Shown here: one piece after another, positions 18,224 to 27,330 of the stretch
How positions within the stretch are numbered: the stretch's first letter is position 1
Layout of the letters: every line of letters begins with the position of its first letter
DNA from: JADJPO01 sp046330955
Lineage (GTDB): Bacteria; Actinomycetota; Actinomycetes; Actinomycetales; Kineosporiaceae
Direction: 5' to 3'
Assembly: GCA_046330955.1 (NCBI GenBank)
Contig: JAXLRT010000024.1
Location: forward strand, 1 to 64,000
Length of the DNA stretch: 64,000 nucleotides
Position numbers and translations under genes: made by a program
Notes under the pieces: model-generated
Seen by the model: the letters and a program-made list of their open reading frames with translations, nothing else
What the model was told of the DNA's origin: nothing
Database searches by the model: none

Positions 18224-19255
18224 TCAGACCCGATGAGATGTGCGCTCCTTGCGGAGTTCGGCCAGGTAGGCGTGGGCGTCGACCTGGATCGTGTGCCGCT
18301 TCGAGCGCACGTAGCGCTTGCGCAGGGCAGCGTCGTACGCCGCGATCTGGGCCCGCAGCTCAGCCGGTGACGGCAGCCGAACGGTTCCCTCGATCAGTTC
18401 CGCCACCCAGTGACACTGCTCCTCGGCAAGCGGCATGATCGCGCCGATCGGCTGGATCAGCCCGATGAAGTACAGGCCCGGACGATCCGGCGTGACCACC
18501 CGGCGGTAGAGATCGACGTGGTTGTCGTCGGCGCTGAGGATCGCCTGATCGTCGGGTGGGCCTCGAGGACGTCGTGATCCGGTTGGGGCAAGCCGTAGTC
18601 GGTCATCTTCCCCACCGCCAGGCGCAGCATCGCCTTCATTCCCAGCTTCTGCACCCGGAACGGCCCGCGCGCCAACGGCGAGTTGGTGAGGTGATCGGTC
18701 GGTACGCCGAAGAGGTACTTGGGCAGGATGTACGCGCCACGGCGCATCGCGAGGTAGGTGTGCGCGGCCACACGGGAGGACTCGACCGCGATGTCGGTGG
18801 CGGAGTTCCCGATGCCGAACACCACGACCCACGTGGTCGTAGTACCGCACCTCCGGTTCCGACGTCGCGCCGCGCGTCCGGATGGTCACCGCGTAGCGAC
18901 CCGCTCCGGATCCTTCCGCCGGCTCGACCCGGATCACCTCGGTGTTGAACGTGATCTTGTCCCGAAGTCCGAAGTGGTCGACGAACGCGTCGAAGTACTC
19001 CGCGATCTGCCAGTGGCTCGGATAGTCCGGCAGTGACTCGGGCATCGGGTATGCGGCGTACTGCATCATCTCCCGCGAGGTGTTGATGTGCAGTGAGCGG
19101 TACGCAGAGCCCTGACCGTTGTCGTTGTCGTACCGCCACAGGCCGCCGACCTGCGAGCCCAGCTCGAAACAGTCGACATCGATCCCCTTCGACGTGAGGA
19201 TCTGGGCGGCGATGATGCCCGACGAGCCCGCGCCGATGATGCATGCCCGCGTCAT
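18224..19255 (-). pseudogene. Flavin-containing monooxygenase-like gene with two internal lesions
   Basis: The N-terminus is a good FAD-binding Rossmann fold (ACIIGAGSSGIIAAQIL) followed by FELGSQVGGLWRYDND, as in FMO/Baeyer-Villiger enzymes. Near 18840 the frame breaks, and the NADPH-binding motif (VFGIGNSATDIAVESS) continues in another frame. Near 18560 it returns to the first frame with DDNHVDLYRRVVTPDRPGLYFIGLIQP and runs to a normal C-terminus. Compared with the family, about 40 and about 50 residues are missing at the two junctions, so these look like two short out-of-frame deletions. It lies between the Mop regulator and modA on the same strand. Confidence 0.8.
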
Positions 19256-19302
19256 GCCGCGGCAGCGTAATCGGATGAATCAGTGATCGACAGCGGCAGG
19301 CG

Positions 19303-19707
19303 TCACTCGTCGGGGAGTTCCACGACGACATTGGTGGACTTCACGCTGGCCACGGCGAGCACCCCCGGCTCGAGCCCGAGGTCGTCGGCCGCCTCCCGGC
19401 TCATCAGGGACACCACACGGAACGGCCCCGCCTGGATCTCGACCTGAGCCATCACCGTGTCCTTGATGACCTTGGTGACCAGGCCACGGAAGTGATTGCG
19501 GGCGGACTGTGCCACCGTTCGTCGGCTGGTGGGAGGCGCCTGGGCAGCCAGCTCCTCGGCGAACGCGGCCAGCACCTCGCCATCGATGACCTGCCGATTG
19601 GACGCATCCCGCGAGGTGGCCAGGCGGCCGTTGTCGGCCCACCGGCGCACCGTGTCGTCGCTGACGCCGAGCAGCTCGGCGGCCTGGCGGATCCGAAAGC
19701 TGGCCAT
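19303..19707 (-). CDS. Molybdate-responsive regulator: HTH (excisionase/MerR-like) plus Mop/TOBE domain
   Basis: A 134-residue protein. Residues 3-50 form a helix-turn-helix of the excisionase type (IRQAAELLGVSDDTVRRWAD). Residues about 70-132 form a Mop/TOBE domain (SARNHFRGLVTKVIKDTVMA, then VKSTNVVVEL) that binds molybdate in homologues. This is the small actinobacterial alternative to ModE, acting as a cytosolic molybdate sensor and DNA-binding protein. It lies upstream of modABC on the same strand, separated from it by the broken monooxygenase. Direct GCTAAC repeats at 19716-19721 and 19734-19739, just upstream of the start, might be its own operator. Confidence 0.87.
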   Translation of the reverse strand: MASFRIRQAAELLGVSDDTVRRWADNGRLATSRDASNRQVIDGEVLAAFAEELAAQAPPTSRRTVAQSARNHFRGLVTKVIKDTVMAQVEIQAGPFRVVSLMSREAADDLGLEPGVLAVASVKSTNVVVELPDE

Positions 19708-19889
19708 CAGCCGATGCTAACCGGACACCCCAGGCTAACGGCGACGGACCGCCTTCGTGCGCCGGATCTCGTTCGTGGTGTTGCCGACCGGGATCGTGGA
19801 TTCCCCTCACCCCAGGTCAGGGGCGGTTCAGGGTGCTGCCGGGGTCGGCACCTGATCCGCTGAACGCGCCGGGTGACGACAGTGGAGTC
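19708..19889. other. Divergent intergenic region, mop regulator / pspC
   Basis: About 180 bp between divergent genes. Apart from the GCTAAC pair near 19716-19739 I see no recognisable site. A GGAG-type ribosome-binding site precedes the pspC ATG at 19890. Confidence 0.4.
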
Positions 19890-20453
19890 ATGACAACCAC
19901 CGACACCCCCGCCGCCCCCACCACCCTCACCATCGACGCCGAACAGCCCACCTGGGGCACCGCCCCCGCCGCGGCCCCGTCGACCGACTCCACCGGCCCC
20001 GGCGTCACCCCGCCGTCCATGCCGTCGCACCCGGTGACGCCGCCCGCCGCCCGGTTCTTCGACACCATCCGCCGCGCCGGCGTCGTCCGTTCCCCTCGCG
20101 GCTCCGGCCGTCTGGTCGCCGGCGTCGCCTCCGGCCTGGCCCGCCGCTGGGACCTCGACCCGATCGTCGTCCGCACCGCCTTCATCGTGCTCACCTTCCT
20201 CGGCGGCCTCGGCGTCTCCCTCTACGGCCTGGCGTGGCTGTTCCTGCCCCAGCCCGACGGCCACATCCACGCCCAGCGGCTGCTCACCGGTCGCCTCAGC
20301 GTCGGGTTCATCGGCGCGCTCCTGGCCACCCTCGCCGTCACCGACAGCGGCTTCGCACTGCCCATCGCCGCCGTGACGGTGGCGCTGATCCTGCTGCTGG
20401 TGCGCAACCGTCACCCCCACATCGCGGCGACCACCACTGCCCCGACCCACTGA
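19890..20453 (+). CDS. PspC domain membrane protein
   Basis: A 187-residue protein. A disordered Thr/Pro/Ala-rich N-terminus (about 1-60) is followed by a PspC domain with the hallmark GRLVAGVASGLARRWDLDPIVVR and a membrane helix (AFIVLTFLGGLGVSLYGLAWLFLP). Two more hydrophobic segments lie at about 125-170. PspC proteins act in envelope-stress signalling or phage-shock-like responses. In actinomycetes they are often fused to or near sensor kinases, but none is next to this one. The ATG at 19890 was preferred to an upstream start with no coding-like sequence. Confidence 0.85.
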   Translation: MTTTDTPAAPTTLTIDAEQPTWGTAPAAAPSTDSTGPGVTPPSMPSHPVTPPAARFFDTIRRAGVVRSPRGSGRLVAGVASGLARRWDLDPIVVRTAFIVLTFLGGLGVSLYGLAWLFLPQPDGHIHAQRLLTGRLSVGFIGALLATLAVTDSGFALPIAAVTVALILLLVRNRHPHIAATTTAPTH

Positions 20454-20487
20454 CCCGCCCGGCCCGATCACTGTCCAGCTCAACGCG

Positions 20488-20520
20488 AAGGCCCTTCACG
20501 CGAACCGAGTGAAGGGCCTT
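20488..20520. terminator. Bidirectional terminator hairpin
   Basis: Perfect 12-bp inverted repeat AAGGCCCTTCAC / GTGAAGGGCCTT (20488-20499 and 20509-20520) with a 9-nt loop. It lies between the converging pspC and GH39 genes. Confidence 0.85.
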
Positions 20521-20547
20521 CGGGCTGTTTGCCTGATGATCTGATGC

Positions 20548-22383
20548 TCAGAGCCGTTCGAGTTCGATCAGCGTCGCCGCGGGCATGGTCAGGGTCAGCT
20601 CGAGGTCGAGGGCTCCCCGAGCCGTGACGGTCGACACGGTCACGGGCAGCTGGACAGCAGCCTCGAGAGTCGCCCACTCGACGTCGCTCACGGGCCAATC
20701 ACCCAGCTCGAGCCCGTGACATGCCGCGACCAGATCACCCTGCCCCGCCGACAGCTGGGTCTGGCGCACCTGCCATTCGCCCTCGATATCGAGCAGGCTC
20801 AGATCGATCCGACGCGCCAGCGCCGGGTCGCCCGCGGCCTTGGTCTGGTCGAGGGTCAGGTTCCACAGCAGGACGGCGATACGCCCGTCGTCCGCCCGGC
20901 TCGCCCATACCTCGACCAGGCTCCCGGCGCCGTCCCCGGTCATCACCGCCGGCAGCTCCTGCTCACCCAGTTGAGAGAGCAGACGGAGCGCGTGGTAACG
21001 GGGTTTGGGCAGGTTGCCCACGGTCTGCAGCCCGAAGCCACCATGGAGCAGTCGTGGCGGTGGGCCGAGCTCCTCGAAGTGATCGCTGGCCACCCAGTAC
21101 GACAGGGCGTCGACCCGGCCGGCCGCCGACCGCATCCCCCGCAGCAGGAACACCCCGGCGAAGACCGAGTCGTTGATCGGGTCGAAGTGCCGGGGCGTCA
21201 CGCCCCACTCGGTCCACAGGATCCTCGCCTCATCGAAGCCGTACCTGGCCAGGGTGGGCCGCACATCGAGCGGCGGGGTGCCGTAGGTGTGGGTGGACAC
21301 GAAGTCCACCGGGGACCCCGACAGCTGGCAGTGCGCCAGCAGGTCGTCGACCCAGCCCGCGGCGGCCGACGACGGGCCGCCCACGGCGAGCCTGGCGTCG
21401 ACACTCTTCAGCGCCGCTGCGGTCACGTCGTAGAGGTGGAACCACTCCTGTTGGGTGCCGGACCAGAACACCTCGAGATTGGGCTCGTTCCAGACCTCGA
21501 ACTCCCAGCGGACGACGCGCTCACGGCCGTAGCGATCGACCAGGTGCTGCGCGCAGGCCCTGACCAGCTCACCCCAGCGGTTGTAGTCCGAGGGCGGGGA
21601 GATGATGGCCCGGTAGGCGAAGACCGTGCGCTCGGGGTCGGAGGCGAGATCCCGTGGCATGAAGCCGAGTTCGACGACCGGCTCGAGCCCGATCTCGACC
21701 ACCGCGTCGTAGATCCGGTCGACGATCGAGAAGTCGTGGATCAGCGGGGCCCCGGTCGACCGCAGCACGGCGGTGTCGTCGTGGAAGATGGCGTGCGCGC
21801 GCACCGTCTCGACACCGATCTCGTCGTGCACCCGGGTGAGCGCGGTCCGCAGTTCCTCACCGATCACCCGCCCGCCGGACAGGCCCGGCGAGAGCAACTG
21901 CGACAGGCGCTCGCTGCCGATCATGTGATGCCACGGCCGGGCGAGCGGCGTCCCGACCGCGCCGGTTCGCACCCTCACGCGCACGCTGGGCGGCGTCCGC
22001 TTGGGCGGTATCGAACGGGCCGGCACCGCCCGGCCCAGGGCCCCGACGACGCTCACCTCGGCCAGGCTCGCGACGGCGTACCAGTAGCCGACCCCGACCT
22101 CGCCGGTGGTGTCCAGGTAGGGCGGGAAGGGGACCGCCAAGACATCGCCACCGTGGTGGTCCACCGGCGTGAACGGCCCCATCGCCGACGGTCCTCGATG
22201 AACCAGGTAGCCGACGGCACCCTCGACCGGGTCCCAGTCGAGGGTGACCTGACCCACGCCCATGGCGGCAGTCAGCCCCGATGGAGGTGGCAGTTCGGGG
22301 ATTCCGACGTGGAGGGGAACGCGAGCCTCGTCCGTGCGCCGCGCGATCCGGGCCTCCCAGTCGACCCGCGCCGCAGTGCTCAC
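20548..22383 (-). CDS. GH39-like glycoside hydrolase (beta-xylosidase type)
   Basis: A 611-residue cytoplasmic-looking hydrolase without a signal peptide. An N-terminal fibronectin-III-like segment (about 35-125, VTLDWDPVEGAVGYLVHR) precedes a TIM-barrel catalytic domain (about 145-470). The acid/base Glu is in FEVWNEPN and the nucleophile Glu in LWTEWGV, as in GH39 and other clan A enzymes. A beta-sandwich C-terminus follows. Its start overlaps the GH144-like gene by 4 bp. As the last gene of the glycan operon it probably cleaves imported oligosaccharides. The substrate (xylo-, fuco- or other) is not readable. Confidence 0.85.
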   Translation of the reverse strand: MSTAARVDWEARIARRTDEARVPLHVGIPELPPPSGLTAAMGVGQVTLDWDPVEGAVGYLVHRGPSAMGPFTPVDHHGGDVLAVPFPPYLDTTGEVGVGYWYAVASLAEVSVVGALGRAVPARSIPPKRTPPSVRVRVRTGAVGTPLARPWHHMIGSERLSQLLSPGLSGGRVIGEELRTALTRVHDEIGVETVRAHAIFHDDTAVLRSTGAPLIHDFSIVDRIYDAVVEIGLEPVVELGFMPRDLASDPERTVFAYRAIISPPSDYNRWGELVRACAQHLVDRYGRERVVRWEFEVWNEPNLEVFWSGTQQEWFHLYDVTAAALKSVDARLAVGGPSSAAAGWVDDLLAHCQLSGSPVDFVSTHTYGTPPLDVRPTLARYGFDEARILWTEWGVTPRHFDPINDSVFAGVFLLRGMRSAAGRVDALSYWVASDHFEELGPPPRLLHGGFGLQTVGNLPKPRYHALRLLSQLGEQELPAVMTGDGAGSLVEVWASRADDGRIAVLLWNLTLDQTKAAGDPALARRIDLSLLDIEGEWQVRQTQLSAGQGDLVAACHGLELGDWPVSDVEWATLEAAVQLPVTVSTVTARGALDLELTLTMPAATLIELERL

Positions 22384-23987
22384 GCGATCACCCCGGCCTC
22401 GAACCGTTCCATCGCGATCAAGGGCTTGATCCTCGCCTGCACCTCGCCGCGGACGAAGCTGCGCCAGATCACGTTGTCGCAGAAGACATTGCCGATCGCG
22501 CCGAGCACCATGGCCTGGTCGAGTGAGAGGTACCGCTGCGCGATCAGCCCCGATCTGACCGCCACGGCGTCGTAGAAGCCGCCGGCACCGTAGGCACCCA
22601 GGTCACGCTCGATCCTGACCAGGTTGTCGAAGGCCGCCGCCGGCTCGTACTGCATGGCCAGGAAGGCGGCGTGGGGGGTGACCACGCCGTCGCCCCAGAC
22701 GGGGTTCGGGGCAGTACCCACGCGGCATCCGGCGAAGCCGGCGTCCAGGTTCGTGCCCTCCAGGTCGGAGACGTAGCCGGCAGGGTCCATGCCGATGGCG
22801 TCCACGCCCCAGGCGGTGTAGCCGCCGCCGGGTCGGCTGGCCGGCGAGAAGCCCCAGTAGCCGTACCGGGCGTCGAGCAGGCCGAACTCGCGTTGGGCGC
22901 GCACGGTCAGCGGGTGGTTGATCCCCCACGATCGAGGTGCCCAGCCGGCCTCCGGCACGAACAGGTCGGGCATCAGAGCCTCGAACATGTCGCCGCCCCA
23001 GCTCGGCACGATGTGCATGCCCCGGTAGGTGAAGGCGCCCTCGAACACATCGATGCCGAGATAGGTGCGGTGCTTCCCGACTGCCTTCTGTTCCAACCAG
23101 GACCAGTCGCACGAGTCCGGGAAGACGCGCTGCGTGGCGTAGTAGTGCGCCGGCGGGATCTGGCCGCGAGCGATGCCGATGTAGCTGGCGATCCTGGGCT
23201 CGCTGACCAGGATGTCGTAGTGGTTGAGCGTGTAGAAGACGTCCGGGCCGGTGCCCAGGTAGTTGCCCGCCACGGTCGCGACCGCCGGCTCGACGTCGTA
23301 GAACCCGCCGCGCAGCAGCCCGGCCGCGACCCCCGGTCGAGCCAACTTGTCGTAGTACACGGCGAAGTTCATCCGGTGTAGCAGCCCGTTGGCCAGGACG
23401 GCGACCCGCGGCTCGGCGTTCCGCACGACCATCAGGGCGGCGGCGAACCAGCCGTTGTCCACGCTCGACAGGAACGGATACACGGTGTTGCCGTCCTCGG
23501 GCCACACCGTCACGACGTCACCGGTGGCCTCGTCGTACCAGTTGTAGAACATGCCGCTCGGCACGTGGTGGCGCAGCCGGCTCATGGTGGTGAGCGTGCG
23601 GGTCAGGCGCTCGCGGCATTCCGCGGCGCTGATGAGGCCGAGTTCTCGCGCCACGACGGCGCTCCAGAGGTAGCCACCGATGTTGGTCGGCGAGGTGTAC
23701 CCGCTGCGCCGAGGTGAGGCCAGCGGGCCGCTGATGTTGTCGGCGGGCAAACCCGTTGCGGGATCGGTCATCGCGACCAGCGAGGCCCAGGTGTCGCGAG
23801 CCCACCGCCGGATGGTCGTGCGGTCCACGGCGGGCGCGCTCGTGGCCGCCCCCGCCGCCCCGGCCGCCCTCGCGGGCACGGCCTGGGCGCCGGTGAGCCC
23901 GACGACCGCCAGGGCCGCTCCGCCCAGGAGCAGCTGGCGGCGGGTGGCCGGGACGTGCAGGGCGGCGGGCCCGGATGGGGCGGTCAT
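22380..23987 (-). CDS. Exported glucoamylase-like (GH144/PF10091-type) glycoside hydrolase
   Basis: A 535-residue protein with a twin-arginine signal (TRRQLLLGGAALAVVGLTGA...ARAAG). The mature part is an (alpha/alpha)6-type glycosidase: TNIGGYLWSAVVARELGLIS, FYNWYD, SSVDNGWFAAALMVVRNAEP, SWGGDMFEALMPDLFVPE and GYWGFSPASRPGG are typical of the glycoamylase family that includes endo-beta-1,2-glucanases. It sits between the permease genes and the GH39 gene, so it probably trims a glycan outside the cell before uptake. The ATG at 23987 is preferred over a TTG two codons earlier because GGAG lies 8 nt upstream of it. Confidence 0.83.
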   Translation of the reverse strand: MTAPSGPAALHVPATRRQLLLGGAALAVVGLTGAQAVPARAAGAAGAATSAPAVDRTTIRRWARDTWASLVAMTDPATGLPADNISGPLASPRRSGYTSPTNIGGYLWSAVVARELGLISAAECRERLTRTLTTMSRLRHHVPSGMFYNWYDEATGDVVTVWPEDGNTVYPFLSSVDNGWFAAALMVVRNAEPRVAVLANGLLHRMNFAVYYDKLARPGVAAGLLRGGFYDVEPAVATVAGNYLGTGPDVFYTLNHYDILVSEPRIASYIGIARGQIPPAHYYATQRVFPDSCDWSWLEQKAVGKHRTYLGIDVFEGAFTYRGMHIVPSWGGDMFEALMPDLFVPEAGWAPRSWGINHPLTVRAQREFGLLDARYGYWGFSPASRPGGGYTAWGVDAIGMDPAGYVSDLEGTNLDAGFAGCRVGTAPNPVWGDGVVTPHAAFLAMQYEPAAAFDNLVRIERDLGAYGAGGFYDAVAVRSGLIAQRYLSLDQAMVLGAIGNVFCDNVIWRSFVRGEVQARIKPLIAMERFEAGVIA

Positions 23988-24015
23988 GTCCAATTCTCCT
24001 CGCTGGGGGACGATC

Positions 24016-24873
24016 TCACTTGATGCCCGTGGTGGCGATGCCTTCGATGAACCGGCGCTGGAAGATCAGGAAGACCACGAGGATCGGCGCGACCACGACG
24101 GTGGCGCCGGCCAGCAGCAGGCCGTAATTGACCTGGTTCTGCCCCGTGGAGAACAGCGCCAGGGCCACGGGGAGGGTGTAGTGGGTCTGGGTCTGTGCCA
24201 CCACGAGGGGCCACAAGAAGCTGTTCCAGCTGCCGAGGAAGGTCAGGATTCCCAGGGTCGCCAACGCCGGGCCGCACAGCGGCAGGATGATCTGCCGGAA
24301 GATCCGCAGCTCACTGGCCCCGTCGACTCGGCCGGCATCGAGCAGGTCGTCCGGCAATGTGACGATGAACTGGCGCATCAGGAAGACCCCGAACGGCGTC
24401 ACCAGGAACGGCAGGATCAGGCCCGGGTAGGAGTCGACCATGCCGAGGTTGGCGACCAACACGAACAGCGGCACGAAGGTCACCATGCCGGGCACCATCA
24501 GCGTGCCCATCACGAGCCCGAAGACCACCCGTTTGCCGCCGAAGTTCAGCTTGGCCAGCGCGTAGCCGAGCATCGAGCAGAAGACGAGATTGCCGGCCGT
24601 GACGACGACCGCGACCACGGTCGAGTTGAGGAAGTAGCGGGGGAAGTTCTGCTTGTCGAACAGGTCGCGGTAGTTGTCCAGGGTGGGCGACTGTGGCCAC
24701 CAGGTCGGCGGTACCTGCCGCAGTTCACCCTCCCCCTTGAAACTGCCGAGGACCATCCACACGAACGGCGCGATCACCGCGATGAAGCCGATCGTGAGGA
24801 TCAGGTAGAGCCATCCGGTCGAGAGCGCCGACCTCTTCGTTGCGCTGGTTGCGGTGGTCTTCACGCGTACCAC
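24016..24873 (-). CDS. Sugar ABC transporter permease, MalG type
   Basis: A 285-residue inner-membrane permease with six helices. The EAA loop is conserved (LDAGRVDGASELRIFRQIILP, near residue 195), as is the PFGVFLMRQF segment before it. It pairs with the MalF-like permease whose stop lies only 4 bp upstream. A carbohydrate oligomer is the likely substrate, given the two hydrolases downstream. No ATPase gene is present in the operon, so a shared MsiK-type ATPase elsewhere is probable, as in many actinomycetes. Confidence 0.92.
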   Translation of the reverse strand: MVRVKTTATSATKRSALSTGWLYLILTIGFIAVIAPFVWMVLGSFKGEGELRQVPPTWWPQSPTLDNYRDLFDKQNFPRYFLNSTVVAVVVTAGNLVFCSMLGYALAKLNFGGKRVVFGLVMGTLMVPGMVTFVPLFVLVANLGMVDSYPGLILPFLVTPFGVFLMRQFIVTLPDDLLDAGRVDGASELRIFRQIILPLCGPALATLGILTFLGSWNSFLWPLVVAQTQTHYTLPVALALFSTGQNQVNYGLLLAGATVVVAPILVVFLIFQRRFIEGIATTGIK

Positions 24874-24877
24874 CCCG

Positions 24878-25768
24878 TCACGTGTTCGAGCGCAGGAGCC
24901 GGAACTGCAGGGCGGTCAAGGCCACGACCACCACGAAGAGCAGGTAGCTCATCGAGGCGGCGAAGCCGTAGTTGCCGAAACCGAACTGCTGGTAGGTGTA
25001 CATCGACACCGACACCGTGGAGTTCAGCGGGCCACCCTGGGTCATCACGAAGGGTTCCTCGAAGAACTGCAGGTACCCGATGCCGGTGGTCACCGTGACG
25101 AACAGCAGCGTGGGTCGCATCAGCGGCAGGGTCACGTACCGGAACCGCTGCCAGGACGACGCCCCGTCGAGTGAGGCCGCCTCGTGCAGCATCGCCGGAA
25201 CGGACTGCAACCCGGCCAGGAAGATGATCATCGCCGTCCCGAAGTTGCGCCACGAGGCCATGACGATCAGCGAGGGCATCGACCATCGGGTCGACCCGAG
25301 CCAGTCCGGCCCGGTGATGCCGACCCAGCCCAGGACGGTGTTGACCAGACCGTTCTCCGGCTGGAGCAGGAAGCGCCAGACCACGGCCACCGCCACGATG
25401 GAGGTGACGACCGGGGTGTAGTACCCCACCCGGAAGAGCGACCGGAACCGGGTGATCCCCTTGTCCAGCGCCAGCGCCGCCGCCAGCGCGATGCCCAGCG
25501 TCAGCGGGACGCCGACGATCACGAAGTAGACGGTGTTGAGCGCCGCCTGGCGAAACGTCTCGTCCCCGACGGCCCGCACGTAGTTGTCGAAGCCCACCAG
25601 GTTCACCGCGAAGGGCGAACGCAGGTCGCGGGCCTTGATGTCGGTGAAGCTCATGTAGAGCGACGAGATCACCGGCCAGGCGGTGAACACCGAGAAGAGC
25701 ATCAGGAACGGGAGCGCCAGGATCCAGGCCGCCATGCTCTGCCGTGATCCGTGCCTGGCACGCCGCAC
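24878..25768 (-). CDS. Sugar ABC transporter permease, MalF type
   Basis: About 296 residues with six membrane helices (first: ILALPFLMLFSVFTAWPVISSLYMSF). The EAA loop is LHEAASLDGASSWQRFRYVTLP. The frame continues open upstream to 25975 but that part has no permease character and merges with a degenerate stretch, so I set the start at a GTG (25768); the next ATG is at 25735. The true N-terminus may be distorted by sequence errors that affect the neighbouring binding-protein gene. Confidence 0.88.
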   Translation of the reverse strand: MRRARHGSRQSMAAWILALPFLMLFSVFTAWPVISSLYMSFTDIKARDLRSPFAVNLVGFDNYVRAVGDETFRQAALNTVYFVIVGVPLTLGIALAAALALDKGITRFRSLFRVGYYTPVVTSIVAVAVVWRFLLQPENGLVNTVLGWVGITGPDWLGSTRWSMPSLIVMASWRNFGTAMIIFLAGLQSVPAMLHEAASLDGASSWQRFRYVTLPLMRPTLLFVTVTTGIGYLQFFEEPFVMTQGGPLNSTVSVSMYTYQQFGFGNYGFAASMSYLLFVVVVALTALQFRLLRSNT

Positions 25769-25989
25769 CGCAAGCGGTTGCGGAAGGCATTTCGAGAACA
25801 GTCCAGCACGACGATGGTCGCCTTCAATTCCAGTTCGATGCAGCAGCGGGCCGTCTTCAGGCCGCATGCCGAGGATGCTGGGAGCAAGCCGACCTCTCGC
25901 TCTCAAGATGAATGCTGCCACCGCTCCAATTGTGGCATTCAGCAGCAGGAACGCCGAAAATCCTGGACCCTGCAAGGCGAGCAGCCCGT
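25769..25989. other. Degenerate stretch between the binding-protein and MalF genes
   Basis: About 220 bp with no supported gene, locally less GC-rich than its surroundings. A minus-strand frame encodes hydrophobic residues (AFLLLNATIGAVAAFILR), but without start, ribosome-binding site or family resemblance. Confidence 0.35.
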
Positions 25990-27070
25990 CTGGTCAGGGG
26001 ACTCCGTCACCCCTGAGGCCTCCTCTGGCCTGGGGAGGTCTCGGTGGGCAACCACCTGGGCGATCTGAGATCTTCCTCCTCGACTCCAACTCCTGCAGGG
26101 CTTGGGCACTGTCATGGGGTTGGTGCTGACTGGCAGGCCGGCCGAGTCGGAGACCGCCCTGGGCTGAAGGTCCTGGTACTCGCGCTTGAGCAGCAGCATG
26201 GCCTCCATGCAGCCGTCGCTGAAGGTCGGCGCCGCCTGGCTCTCCACCGCGCACCATCTCCAGGGCAGGATGTCGTTGCCGGGGATAGTTCCGGGCAGGC
26301 CAGGCCGCCTCGATGGGGCCTCGGGCAGCGCTGTAGCGGCGATCCCGTCGAACGGTAGCTCGGCCAGTACTGCCCTCCAGGTCATCAGGGCTGCTCGAGG
26401 GCGAAGGACTTCCTCGTCGTCGACGGCGTGGCCGCTCAGCTCGACCAGGCGAACAGCAGGGCTCGATCTGGAACCGGTGCCCAGGACACGGTTGATGCCA
26501 CGGCGGCGCGGTCGCTCGCGCTGACGCTCGCGCTGAGGCCGGCCGATCAGGTGAGCAGGTCAGTACAGCGCTTGGTGGCTTGATCGCGCGACCAGTAGTC
26601 GTCGTTCTCGACGTGCCAGGAACAGCAGGACGGCCACGCCCGCCAGGCCTGGTGGTCTTCTGCGCCCCGCTGAAGAAGGTGCTCTTGTCGATGCTGCTGG
26701 GCGTGGGGTCGAGCGCCTGCGTGGCGAACTCACCCATCCAGGTCGTGCCGACCATCGCGGCGTCCGGGGTCTTGCCGGCGGTGATCGCCGTGGCGAACTT
26801 GTCGTGGGCCGAATCCCACGGAATGGCGGTGACCTGCACGGTGACCCCCGGGTTGGCGGCCTCGAACTGCTTGGCCAGCGCGGGCAGTTTCTCGCCTTCG
26901 GTGCCCATCGCCCAGACCGTGATCGTCCCGGTGGCCTTGCCCGAACTCACGGCTCCCGCCGTCCCGGTCGAGGTCCCGGCGGAGTCGGCCGACCGTCCGC
27001 AGGCGGCCAGGGCGAACGTGGCCCCGAGGCCGAGCGCGACGGCTGTCGTGAGACGAGAGTGCCGTTTCAT
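25990..27070 (-). pseudogene. Sugar ABC transporter solute-binding lipoprotein, multiply frameshifted
   Basis: From the ATG at 27070 (GGGAG ribosome-binding site) the first ~135 residues are intact: signal peptide with lipobox LAACG (Cys at about residue 22), then GTITVWAMGTEGEKLPALAKQF and later KTPDAAMVGTTWMGEFATQ, typical of family 1 (MalE/UgpB) binding proteins. After about 26665 the gene is followed only by changing frame. A VPW-HVEN-like trace sits near 26620, DGIAATALPEAP near 26350 and PIEAAWPA near 26310. From about 26200 on no reliable domain is seen. Function of the operon depends on this gene, so either it is broken in the cell or the sequence is faulty here. Confidence 0.72.
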
Positions 27071-27162
27071 GGTGATTCTCCCTGGTCGGGCAGAGCCCGG
27101 AGATGGTGCAGTGGGCGCGGGAACGCGATGAACTGTGCGGACGACGTGCATCGGGGCAGCCA

Positions 27163-27330
27163 TCAGAGATGGCTCGGTCTCCTGCCCGGTCGTCGAACTA
27201 CCTCCGGGGCGGTGCGCGATCGAGGCGCCTTGTGGCGCCCCCGCGTCGAGATCGCTCGCCTGCTCACGACGCCGACCACGGCGGCCCCTGTCGCCATGAT
27301 CAGCACCGCAGGTTGCACGAGAACGAACAT
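27163..27330 (-). CDS. Possible small single-pass membrane protein
   Basis: A 55-codon frame beginning ATG at 27330 with a good GGAGG 7 nt upstream. It encodes a hydrophobic helix (FVLVQPAVLIMATGAAVVGVV) followed by a basic tail rich in Arg (RRAISTRGRHKAPRSR). It lies upstream of the solute-binding gene on the same strand, 92 bp before its ATG. I do not recognise it. The membrane helix and ribosome-binding site support it, but the size allows chance. Confidence 0.4.
   Translation of the reverse strand: MFVLVQPAVLIMATGAAVVGVVSRRAISTRGRHKAPRSRTAPEVVRRPGRRPSHL

Noticed and set aside
20716..22575. A 619-codon plus-strand open frame
   Set aside because: It is antisense to the GH39 gene, with no domain and shadow-frame composition.
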